NCBI RefSeq assembly: GCF_000417875.1
Contig: NW_006920892.1
Coordinates: 325,651-389,650 of the forward strand
DNA: 64,000 bases
DNA from: Pseudozyma flocculosa PF-1
Lineage: Eukaryota > Basidiomycota > Ustilaginomycetes > Ustilaginales > Ustilaginaceae
Direction of reading: 5' to 3'
Part shown: positions 20,233 through 31,300 of the stretch, piece by piece
How the letters are laid out: every line of letters begins with the position of its first letter
Numbering within the stretch: the first letter of the stretch is position 1
Translations under genes and position numbers: made by a program
Notes under the pieces: generated by a model
Seen by the model: the letters and a program-made list of their open reading frames with translations, nothing else
Told to the model about the DNA's origin: nothing
Databases searched by the model: none

Positions 20233-22530
20233 ATGTCGACCACCGCCTCCCGATCCAATTTCAAGTTGAAGACGAGCTCGAGTTCGAGTTCGATTTCGAG
20301 CTCCAGGTCCGTCACGGATGTCGCAGTGACGCCTCTCATCTCCACGTTGCTACGTGAGAGGTTTGGGGTGCGGAAAGGCCACGTCGAAGTCGCCATGCCG
20401 ACTCGAGCGGATCCGGTCCGTCCACCTGCCGGCTCGGGCCGAATTCAGGTGGATCCGATCGTCATTGATATCGACGACGAGTCGAAACGCGCTGTGGACA
20501 TCGACGATCTCGTCGTGCTACCGCCCCAGACTGGCGGAATGGTCGGAGAGGAGACGACGAGATTCCTTTGGGTCAAAGACGTATCTTGCCACTCGGGCTC
20601 TTCGCCCGTCCTCAGGTGCGCCGGCGTGACAGAGTGACGACGGATCGAGCTGGATTAGCAACTGACCTCGTCCTACCTACATCATCACCGCGCTCCCCTG
20701 CCATAGCGGTCACGTCGTCGTCGATCGACTCAGCACCATCCTCGGAACACCGGGCACGCCAACCGAGCTCTTCGCTACACGACAGCGTCTCTCCCTCCCC
20801 CTTTCGGCCGTGAGCCACAAGGCGCGGCGGGACAGCTTCCGTCTCTGCTTTGCGTTCGATGAACGTCGTCCCGCCTTTGTCTGGCTCGAAGAGTGGTGGC
20901 ACCGCATGGCGCAGGAGGATGAGGAGGACGAGCAAGGTACCACTCCTCCGCTGCCCGAGCCGAGTTCGACGCTCGGCAAACCCCCGCCGGCGGCTTTGCC
21001 AGTCTATGTCCCACCGACGTCCGGACACGGTCCAGGCTTCCGTATCCGTGCGCGGCAGGCGACGCTCGAGGTCCACGAGGGCGACTTTGTCTATATCCTG
21101 CCACAGGATGCGTCGTCTGCCAAGTCGAAAAGGAGCGCAGCGGCGGCGGTCGGCGTCGAGAAAGCGACGAAGCCCTTTTCCATCTACCACGTCGAGCGCG
21201 TCAAGTCCGCGGGCCCAACCGTGGCGCCGAATCGTCAATCTGCAGGCTCGGATGGCACCACGACGGCGCTCGCCGCTCCGACCCGCAGACGGACAGCGCA
21301 GGTGACGATGCGGCGGTACGAGCGACAGGCGCTCCTCTCGCGCCTCCCACGCTACTATGCCCGGACGGAAGCGCTGGCCTCACTACCGTTCCAGGACGAG
21401 AGGCGGCTCCTTCCGACGCGCGACATCGTGATCCTGGACCCGCATCGCCACGCGGTCGTCGGCCAGTGTTTTGCGGCCGTGCGCGAGAATGCCAGCTCGC
21501 TCCCCGACGCTCTGCGGTGCGAGCACTACTTCGTTCGGCCTCACGACCTGCGTTCGGTGCTTGGCCGCGCCGAGCTTCGAGACTGTGCCGCCTGCCGCGC
21601 CCGAATCAATGACGAGGTGGCGACGGCCAATAGGATCAAGGCGCGTCCGCTATCGGCCCTCGACCTCTTTTGCGGAGGCGGCGGCCTTTCCATCGGCCTC
21701 GCGCAGTCCGGCATCGTCAAGACGTGCTGGGCCGTCGATGGCGACGCGCAAGCGGTCAAGACGTTCGAGCGGCACCACCCCGAAACGACGGCCATCTGCG
21801 GCGACACGAGCTCGCTGCTGAGGGACGTCGTGCGAGGCAGGGCATCGAGGCATAGGCTGCCCCGACCGGGCCAGGTCGATATTATCGTGGGCGGCCCGCC
21901 GTGTCAGGGCTTCAGCGGGCTCAATCGCGTTGCGACCAGCGGATCAGCCGAGCGCTACGACGCGCGCAACCTCCTCGTCGCCAACGCGCTCGCCTGGGTC
22001 GACTTCTACCGCCCGCGCTTTGTGCTGCTGGAGAACGTCACGGGCCTCCTGTGTGCCAAGCTGGGCGGCCACGACAGCGGCTTTGCCCGCCTCATCCTGC
22101 TGACCCTGACCGAGATGGGCTACGCGGCGTCGATCGAGGTGTTCCAGACGGGTTCGTTTGGCTGCCCGCAGTCGCGCAGCCGCACCGTCGTCTGGGCGCT
22201 CGGTGCGGCGAGCGGCTGCCCCGGATGCCGTCGGCCACGCATGTCTTTCTGGGCAAGCTGGCCCCGTGCTTCTCCTGGAAGGACGGCCGCGGTAGGGAGC
22301 ACAAGAGCAGCCAGGACCGCCCCAGGATGCGCTCAGCGCCGATACCTGCGGTGACGGTAGGCGATGCCATCTGCGATCTGCCGCCGTTCGACTGGCAGGA
22401 CCCGCACGTCATCTATCCGAGCGATGCGGCCTCTCGCAAGGAGCGGCGCCAGCGCCAAGAGAGCGGGATCCCTGCGCTTGCTGCGCACAGCACGGGACAA
22501 GGGCATCGGTGCGGGTCAGGCGGCGGCGCA

Positions 22531-22569
<39 letters not shown>

Positions 22570-23316
22570 GCCGTGGGGCCGCGGCTGCAGCGGTACGCCG
22601 TCGAGGCTCGGACGAGCTATCAGGCGGCGGTGCGCGGCGACGGGGCTGAGCGGGTGAGGCAGCACCAGACGTGCCGCTTGACGGCGGGTACGGTGGAGCG
22701 GGTGGTCAACGTGCCGCTGGTGGGGGAGGCCAACCACCTGGCGTGGTCGTCGCGCGGGGTCAACAAGCCGCTGCTGTCGCTGTGGGGGATGTCGTCGATG
22801 TCGTCGGCGCGCGCGGCCAACGGCTTCTACCTCAGCTCGTACGCCCGCCTGTCGTACGGGTCGTATTTCGAGGTGGCGCTGACGAGCATGTCGCCGAGCG
22901 CCAAGTGCGGCAAGGTGCTGCACCCGTCGCAGCATCGCATCCTGACGGTGCGGGAGCACGCGCGGGCGCAGGGCTTCCCGGACGGCGTCGTATTTGCGAC
23001 GGGGCCCGACCTCAACGCGGCGCACCGGCAGATTGGGAATGCGGTGGCGGTACCGCTGGCGAGGGCCATGGGGCGAGGGGTGCTCGAATCGCTGGTGCGG
23101 TGCGAGGAGGCAAGGCGGCGGTGGGGCGGTCAAGGCGGTGCTCAGCCGGTGGGGGGAAAGAGCAGCGGCGGTGGGGCAGCGGGTGGTGGCAGCAGCAGCA
23201 GCAGCAGCAGGGATGACGGGCAGCCTGGGAGTGCGGGCGTCAAGCGGAAGCGGTTCGGAGGGGCCGAGGCGAGCGAGGGCTGCATCATTGTGATCCAGGA
23301 CGATGCAGATGGTTAG
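20233..23316 (+). CDS. DNMT1-like DNA (cytosine-5) methyltransferase, interrupted by a frameshift
   Basis: Exon 1 (20233-20615, donor GTGCGC) joins exon 2 at 20707 in phase. The N-terminal part has no RFTS or CXXC domain but at least one BAH-like segment (RIRARQATLEVHEGDFVYIL). The catalytic domain has motif I DLFCGGGGLSIGL (about residue 447), motif IV GGPPCQGFSG with the catalytic Cys near residue 527, motif VI LLENVTG and motif VIII CPQSRSRT. The frame then changes near 22200-22217. The next conserved block, ERLPRMPSATHVF, is read in the -1 frame and continues through the target-recognition region, motif IX (RILTVREHARAQGFPD) and motif X (QIGNAVAVPLA) to TAG at 23314-23316. The unshifted frame stops at 22354. 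The join falls inside a short GCGGCGAGCGGC repeat. It may be a pseudogene, a strain allele or an assembly error; an intron is unlikely because it would delete a conserved block. Confidence 0.85.
22536..22572 (+). repeat. GAGCAC hexanucleotide repeat inside the methyltransferase
   Basis: Tandem AGCACG units code for an alternating Ser-Thr run between the catalytic core and the target-recognition region of the methyltransferase. Confidence 0.8.
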
Positions 23317-23542
23317 TTGACAGTCCGGTACGGGGATGATGGTGGTGGTGTCGGTTAGGCCGTGCAGCCGTGCGTTGGCCGCGAACGGGATCGGGCCGAA
23401 GCCGAGACGAGGCGCGGCAGACGAGGGCGTGTGGAGGTTGAGGGTGGCCCGGCAGAGGCCGACAGGCGTTGATCTCGATCTTGTTTCTTCTCGTGGCCCG
23501 GGCGGGCGGGCCCCTCCGAACGTGTTGGTCGAGCCGACAGCT

Positions 23543-23599
<57 letters not shown>

Positions 23600-23788
23600 C
23601 TCGCTCTCGCGCTCACTTCCATCTCTGGCCTTCTGGCCTCCTGCAACCGCTCCCCTGCTCGCCGACACAGAGCCATGCCGCCGACGCTCAGCTAGAAAGA
23701 AAAACAACCACCGCTGCTCTCGCTCCCGTGGTCCTCGCTGGCGCTGCACCTCCTTGCCATCCCTGCGGTAGACCTCCGTCCAGCCACC
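23317..23788 (+). other. Intergenic region with TC microsatellite, MCD4 promoter
   Basis: No gene seen. Holds the TC tract at 23547-23596 and a pyrimidine-rich leader. Confidence 0.6.
23547..23596 (+). repeat. (TC)n microsatellite, about 50 bases
   Basis: An almost perfect TC dinucleotide run, followed by imperfect GCTCTC units, about 190 bases upstream of the MCD4 start. Confidence 0.95.
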
Positions 23789-26700
23789 ATGTCCCAGTCT
23801 GGCCCCTCGTCGCCTCCCGGGCGCCGTTCCTCGGCGTCGCGCTCGCACTCGCACTCGCACTTCCGCTTCCTGCTCCTCTCTCTCGTCTTCCATCTGGTCT
23901 ACATCTCCGCCGTCTTCGACATCTACTTCACCTCGCCCGTTGTGCACCCGCAGCCCCGCTTCTCGATCCCAGACACCTTCCCCTTTGGCCAGCCCGCCGT
24001 CTCAAACCGCACACTCGCACAGTTCGACCCACCGGCAGAACGCCTCGTCCTCGTCGTAGGCGATGGGCTCCGCGCCGACATCCTCTTCAAACACCACCCC
24101 GCACCAGACCTCCCCGCTTGGGCCACAGCCGACCTCGCCACCAGCTCCCGTACCCGGTCCCTCGAACAGGTCTGGCACGACTTTGATGCAGACCCGCTCG
24201 ACACGCACCATCCCTACACTCGCGCCCTGTCCAGCGACAAGACATCGCTCCCTTCCGGCACCGCGCCTGCTCTTCCTGCCGACCTGCAGGCCCAGCCCGT
24301 CTCTGCCGCACCCTTTCTGCGTTCCGTCGCACTCCATCGCGGCGTATGGGGCCTCAGCCACACCAGAGTCCCCACAGAGAGCCGTCCCGGTCACGTCGCC
24401 ATGATCGCTGGCATGTATGAGGATGTCAGCGCCGTCACCAAGGGTGCGCCCCTTCTCTTGTCGACCTCAAGCTCGTTCCGGGTGCTTTCCCAGATTGACA
24501 CGCCTTCCCATCCCATCCCATCCCGTCCTTTCTCTCTTTCTTTCGTCTCGCACTCATACTCCCCTCGGCAGGCTGGAAGCTTAACCCCATCGCCTTTGAC
24601 TCGCTCCTCAACCAGTCCAGCCACTCGTTTGCCTTTGGCTCTCCCGACATCGTCCCCATGTTCGCCGTCGGTGCGGCCGCCGACCGCGTCGACATGTGGA
24701 CCTACGACGAGGACCAGGAGGACTTTACCAAGGATGCCACCGCCCTCGACCTGTGGGTCCTCGACCAGGTCAAGCTTCTCTTCGACCGCGCCCGACGCGA
24801 CCCCGAGCTGGACGCCCGCATGCGCAGAAAGGGCACCGTCTTCTTCCTCCACCTCCTCGGCCTCGACAGCACCGGCCACACCTACCGCCCCATGTCGCCC
24901 GAGTACATCGGCAACACGATCGTCGTCGATGCCCTCGTGCGCGAGATCGAACGCCTCTTTGACGACTTCTACCGCTCCGACGGCAAGACGGCCTTTGTCT
25001 TCTCCGCCGACCACGGGATGAGCACCAAGGGCAACCACGGCGACGGCGATCCGGACAACACGCGGACCCCCATCCTCGCCTGGGGCGCCGGCATCCGCGG
25101 GCCCCTGCCCGCCTCGCGCGAGGAAGCCGAGCGCCGCACAGCCGAAGCCGAGCGCGACGCCTACTTCCAGGGCTGGCAACTCGACGGCGTGGCTCGCGTC
25201 GACGTCGACCAGGCGGATATCACGCCGCTGATGGCCGCCCTCATCGGCGTACCGACGCCGGCCAACTCCGAGGGCCGGTTGCGGCCCGACCTCCTCGACC
25301 TCTCTGAAGAGCACAAGGCTCGTGCGCTGCTGGCCAATGCGATGCAGGTGCTCGAAACGTACCGCGTCAAGCACGAGGATCGCCAGCGGAGGATGCTCCG
25401 CTACGTCCCCTTTCCGGGGCTCGCATCTCAGCCGGTCCGGGAAGGAGACGTAGCGAGGGTGGTCCCGCCCGGCAAGGTCCAGGTCGGCATCATCCTCGCG
25501 CTGATCGGGACCAAGGGGTACGATGCCGCCATCGCGCAGAGCGAGGACCTGATCCGCCTGGCGCTCGAGGGCAGCCGATACCTGCAGACGTACGATTGGC
25601 TCTTCCTGTGCGCCATTGTGTCGGCCGGCTACGTCGGCTCGATCCTCTACGGCCTGGCCTACCTTCTCCGCGCGTTTGTCCTTTCAGACGCCCAGCTCGC
25701 TGCCCTGCCTCGAGCCGCGGGTACCTTGACCGGAGGCATGGGCAAGGCCGTTGCCGCGCCCGTGTTTGGCCTCCTGTGCGCCAAGTTCATCAAGGAAGAG
25801 TCCCCGCTCACCTACTACGCCTACTCGGGCCTCGCGTGCTTCCTCTGGGGCCGCGCGATCGACGAGCGTCGGATCTTCCTCGAAGCCTTCCGCGGCGCCG
25901 AGTCCGGCGGCTCCGGCAGGACCGGCAGCGGCGGCAAGAGCTGGGCAGGCGTGGCATTGGGCGGCCTCGCGGGCCTGCTGATGGTCGAGCTGATGGCGGT
26001 CGGATACCTCTACCGCACGGCGTGGTTTGTCGGCTTCCTCGCCATCGGTCTCGTCTGGCCGGCGCTGTCGCTCGACGTCGAGTTCAAGGCGCGCAACGAG
26101 GCGATGCTTCTCGTGTGGGGCATCGCGTGCATCGCCACTGGCCTCTTTACCATCTCGGACGTCGACAAGGAGGAGAGCATCCCGCTGCTCGTCCTGAGCG
26201 GCGCCGCTTTCGTCGCCGCAGGCTGGCTTGTCTTGGTCAGGTCCGAGTGGTTCTTTCCGATGCCGGCGGTGGCGGGGGACCGGCCGAACACGGAGCGATG
26301 GGCGCAGGCCCACCGAGCTCACCTGCAGCGCACGCTCCAGACTCTCAAGGTGCAGCTGGTGGTGCTGGTCCTCACCACGGCCGTCACGGCCAGCTCGGCG
26401 CGCTCGCTTCGACTCAAGAATGGCCTGCCGCTGCCCAATCAGGTGACCGCCTGGACGATGCTGGCGTTCTCTCTCACCTTCCCCTTTGTCTACGGCTTCC
26501 GCAGACCGGTACGGATCGCGGCACCGACAACGCCACCTGCAACAACGGAAGCTGGCAGCAAGCACGTAGAGGACGGCGAGGTTGTCGTGCGGCAGCCACC
26601 GAACCAGCGGCTGGCGATTGTCGTGTTTGCGTTCGCGCCCATCTTTGTGCTGCTGTCGCTGCGCGACGAGGCGCTCTTCTTTGGCTGCTACACGCTGACG

Positions 26701-27454
26701 CTGCTGGTGTGGGCCAAGATGGAGGGTGCGGTCAACGAAGACCGGCTGCGGCGGTCCAAAGCGTCGAGGGCGATCGATGAACGGCGCCCGCTCGAGCTGG
26801 CCGACCTGCGCATCAGCCTCTTCTACCTCGTCTTTCTCCACGTCGGCTTCTTTGGCACGGGTGAGTATGTCCTGACACGTCGCGGTGGAACCATGGAGGT
26901 GGGACGATGGCTGACGCTCGCCCGCGCCCTTGGCCATCTCCTTGCGGTTCTTTACTGCCGCTTGTCGCCTTCGATCACCGCCGACGACGACGACAGGCAA
27001 CGTGGCGTCGATCTCGTCATTCTACCTCTCGCCCGTCTACCGGCTGGTACCCGTCTTCAGCCCGTTTCTGATGGCGACGCTGCTGCTGGTCAAGATCCTG
27101 GTACCGTTCCTGGTGCTCAACGCCGTCTTCCAGGCGCTCTGCGTCACGCCCGCCAGCCCGCCGCCGCCACGGGCGCAGCGAGGCGGCGCGGTCAACGACG
27201 AGGTGCGCCTGGTGGGGGCGGGCGCGTTTGGGGGGTTGGGCCTGCGGGGTGGCCTGCTTGCGCTCGTGTTTGGGGCGTGCATGGTGACTGACGTGCTGGC
27301 GCTCAACTTTCTCTACGCCGTCAAGAGCGAGGGGAGCTGGCTCGAGATTGGCCAGACGATAACCCACTTCGTCATGGCCAACCTGCTGCAGATCTTTATG
27401 CTGAGCCTGGCATGGATCAGCTCGTGTATCATGTCGGGTCGTTTGGATGGGTGA
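23789..27454 (+). CDS. MCD4: GPI ethanolamine phosphate transferase 1
   Basis: Exons 23789-24443, 24572-26860 and 26997-27454, 1133 residues. Mcd4/PIG-N adds phosphoethanolamine to the first mannose of GPI precursors in the ER. Residues about 26-48 form the N-terminal membrane anchor. The lumenal alkaline-phosphatase-type domain shows VVGDGLRAD, ESRPGHVAMIAGMYEDVSAV joined across intron 1 to TKGWKLNPIAFDS, LLGLDSTGHTYRPMSPEY and SADHGMSTKGNHGDGDPDNT, which hold the metal-binding Asp/His/Thr residues. The C-terminal half is a chain of membrane helices, with the family end FFGTGNVASISSFYLSPV joined across intron 2. It is longer than the yeast protein (919 residues), mainly through loop insertions. 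Identity is firm because the VTKGW and FFGTGN blocks are specific for Mcd4 among the three EtN-P transferases. Confidence 0.95.
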
Positions 27455-28350
27455 GGTGGCGATCGACACACTGCCCCTCGCCCCTCGCCCTCTACTACGA
27501 CTGACCCCCCTCTGCCTGCTCTGTTAATCCCCTCGTTGTGCAATAAGAATTGCTGTCGGATAGAAGCTTGTAGAGGACACCGGACGGGCGCTCTTTCTCG
27601 TCTCGGTGCGCGAGAGAGAGAGACTTGGCTGGCATCGGGCCGTCGAGGCCGGGCGCCTGCCTAACCAGCCTGGCGCTGCGCCAAATGAGAGCAGATAGAA
27701 GAGAGGCCTCCTAGGCGCGGCAAAGAGGCGAGCCAAAATTCTAGGTTGGAGGAGGGCGACCACGCGCGCGCATACCCCCACCTCTCTTCTGGCGCGTGAG
27801 GCAGGCCTGCTAGGCCTGGTAGGCTGCGCATGGGCGGGCGCGGGTCGCGGTTCGCAGGGCCTGCCTGCCTGCCTGCCCGCCTGCCTCCACCAGCACCTGC
27901 CATGCCTTTTTGGCTGCCCTGCCCTGCCCGTCTGGCGACCTTCGCGACCAACACCCGGCCAGCCAACCTGCCTGCCATCCTTGCGCACGCGCCCATCTCT
28001 GCCTCCTTCTTCCACCTCTGCATCCGCCAAACGCTTCCCACTCCTTCCCTTCTGCGCATCGCAGCAGTCACGGACATCGCCATCGCTTCCGCGACCCCAA
28101 CTGCATACCTCTACCGCCCCCGCAAAGGCTGCAGCAGCATCCTCGCCCTCTCGCCTCCTTCAACATCTTCGAAGCCGCTCGCTCAATCGTGTCGCACCGC
28201 CGCCTCTCGACTCGGACGTGACGGCAGCCAATTCGACACCGCTGCAAAGAGCAGGCACGCTCACCGCCCCTAGGCGCTCAAGCCTCCCTCCCTGCGCCGT
28301 CAGATGGCGCTCGACACCTCGCATAGAGGGTCGCTGCCATCTCGCTCGCC
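27455..28350. other. Intergenic region, no gene seen
   Basis: Contains a CCTGCCTGCCTGCC tract at 27859-27886 (the recurrent GGCA tetranucleotide) and GA-rich DNA near 27612-27625. Polypyrimidine/CA-rich leader towards 28351. Confidence 0.55.
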
Positions 28351-31300
28351 ATGCCAGTAGAGCCCCTCGCGCTCGACTCGGACGACAGTCTCGACCAACA
28401 GCCACCCGCCGCCTCATCGTCCCGCTCAAAAGAGCAGAAGAGAGAGGAGAAGCGGAAGAAAAAGGAGAGAAAGGAAAAGAAGAGGAAGAAGAGGGAGCTC
28501 AGCGAGCACAATCGCAGCCGCCGCGAAAACAGCAACACCACCGGCGGCAGCGCCGGCGTAACCGAAGTCATCGACGTCGATGATCCGCCCGAGGCGAAAG
28601 AGATCGAAGAGCAGCCAAGGAAGCGGCTCGCGCGGTCCAAAGACAAGTCATCCTCCCCCTCGGCATCCAAGGACATCGCGGGCAGATCCCGCAGCCCCCG
28701 CGCCACCGCACCAAACGACACCGACCACGGCGACGATGCCGACATCGACGACGGCGGAGACGATGGCAAGGATCAGCAGACTTCCGCTCGCAACGAGGGC
28801 GACCGCTCACCGGGCTTGCAACACATCAGCAACCTCAAGCGCCTTCGACGCGACTCGACCACCCCGGATCCAGCGCGCCAATCTCCTCCCACAAAGGTCG
28901 CCAGGGGCGAGGACGCAGCGGTCAGCGAGGACGAAGTGGAGCAGATCGTCCGCGGCAACCAGACGGGCTCGCCAAGCGACAAGACCCAGGACAGGGATAA
29001 GGGCAAGGGCAAGGCTAGGGAGGAATCCCACGACAGCGCCCCAGGCAAGGATCCTTCCGCCGCTCCCACCACCGCGACCAACGCTTCCACTGACGGCGGC
29101 CCCGCCGAGGGAGCCAGCACTGGAGCGCCAGATCCCGCGGCAGCTCAGCAATCGACCGAAGGGAATGATCCTGTGTTCGACGAAGCTTCCGACTTGTCTT
29201 CGGCGTCCGACTCGGGCGACTCGGAGCCGGCCGAGAGCGGCGTTTCCTTTTACACGAGCTCCGAAGGCTCCTCGCACGACACAGACGAAGAGGCCGGGCT
29301 CGGCAACTGGAACGCCTACGACAAGAAGAACTGGCAGGGCGACACCACGCATCTCGACGAGGTGTACAACGGCCACTATCCGTTGCGAGGCATCCTGCGC
29401 CACCGCAAGCACCCTCGCCACGGCTATGTCCAGTACCGCACCCTCTGGTCGGGCTACCCGATCTACTCGACTACCTGGGAGCCCGAGACCATGTTCGACG
29501 ACCCGGACACGCTCAAAGAGTACTGGCAGCGCCAGGGCGGGCGACCCGCCGACTGCCCGCCGCCGCCGAGCGACTGGGAACATCCCCACGACAGCGACGA
29601 TACCGACATTGCCCAGCACCGTCGGCCACGAAAGCGCGCGCACGAGGCGTTGCGGAAGCGACGTTACGAGATCCGCCGGGACAAGTTTGACGCGCGCAAG
29701 CTGATGGCCAGCTTCTCACAGGACAAGCGCGCGCGCGATCTGGCCGACGAGGCGAGGCTCGACAAGATGCGCAGGAGACGCAACGTTACCCTGGACACGC
29801 TGCCCCGCCGCGGACCGAATGACGAGGACCACATCCGCTCGCGCCAGAGGCGGGCCAAGGCCGAGCTGCGCAAGAAGAAAAAGTGGCGCCGTGGCCAGCA
29901 GGGTGCCAGCGCCTCTGGCCCCTCGGCCGCCGTTTCAGCTACTGGGCGGGCCATTGGTCCGAGCGCCAAGGGCATTCCGAGAAGCGCGCCAACGCGAGTA
30001 GCCAAAACAAGAGCGGCCGAGGTCGACGATCTGCCCGTTAGCCAGGTCGAGCAAAAGGCCTTTCGACCTGCGCCGTCGTCGACCGCCAGCCTGCCCAGCT
30101 TCCGCCGAAAGCCGCCTGCGCAGACCAAGCCGGCTCCACCACCACCGCCGCCGCCACCGCCGCCCCCAAAGGAGAAACCGCCTCCCGGCAGCTACAAGGG
30201 CGCTCACCACCAGCCTGCCAAGGTCAAGGTGCTGGACAACGTCCCGATCAAGAGGCGGGTGCTGCCGGCCAAGTCCTCCACCCTGTGGGACGACTTCATG
30301 GCAAAGGACGACGACGAGCCTCCTCGGCCCACCGGAGGCGCGGCGGCGGCAGCGTCGCTTTCGGGCACCAACGGCAGCATCGGTCGCGGGGGCGCGGCCG
30401 CCTCCCAGACCCAGCCGTACATCCATCCGGACCGCCGATCCTTCGTGTCTGGCGCCGACGGGGCGCAACCGTCGACGGCGACTGTGCCTGCCGCGGTCGC
30501 CGACGATGATATGGGCTGGGGCTCGAACGCGTCACCGCCATGGCTGCCTCAGCCGCAAGAGCCGACGCCGGCCTCCAGGCAATTATCGCCTCCTCCTCCG
30601 CCGCCATCCCATGGCCGGCCGCCCACTGCGACGGTCAACAAGACGCGGAACGCGCCAACTGCGGATCCGCGCCAACGGAACCAGCCGAGTGGAGCGTGGG
30701 CGGCGCCGCAATCGCCGCTTGATCGTGCTTCTCCATCGGCGGCCTCGCCGAAGCTTCCCTCAGCGCCGTCCGCTCTGTCACCGCGCAATGTCCGCTTCGA
30801 AGAGGCGCCCGGACGCAGCGGGTGGAGTCAATCGCCTCAGCCTCCGGATGCGCCGGCCTCGGCTGCGCCGCCCGAACGTCCTGTCCCAGGCAAGACGGAC
30901 CCGTTATCGGCTCCATCAACTAGTGCCGGTTCGAAAGGCGCGTCAGAACCAATTTCCGAGAGCAGCGGCTGGGCGAATGGCGAAGCGCCATCGGCTGCAG
31001 CCTGGGAAGGCAGCGGCGGATGGAGTCCGCCTGCTGGAGTGGAGCCGGCGCGCTCGACGACTAGACCGGCGGAAAGCCCCACGCTCGGCGGGCCAAAGTG
31101 GGCGCCAGAGCGCTCTTTTGGAGATCGTTACGGCGCTGCCCCCGGTCGGCCGGCGAGCAACAGCGTGGACGCGCCTCGAGACCGTGCGGCTGGGCCGATT
31201 GATTTGGTCTCCACCTCCAGTCGACCGGCCGCGACAAGCTCTGCGATGTCGACAACGCCGCCGCAGTCGAGCATGGCCCCGTTCTGGCACGGACTGGCCG

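Noticed and set aside
22200..22354. An intron to explain the methyltransferase frame change
   Set aside because: Any GT-AG pair that restores frame would delete the conserved block between motif VIII and the target-recognition region.
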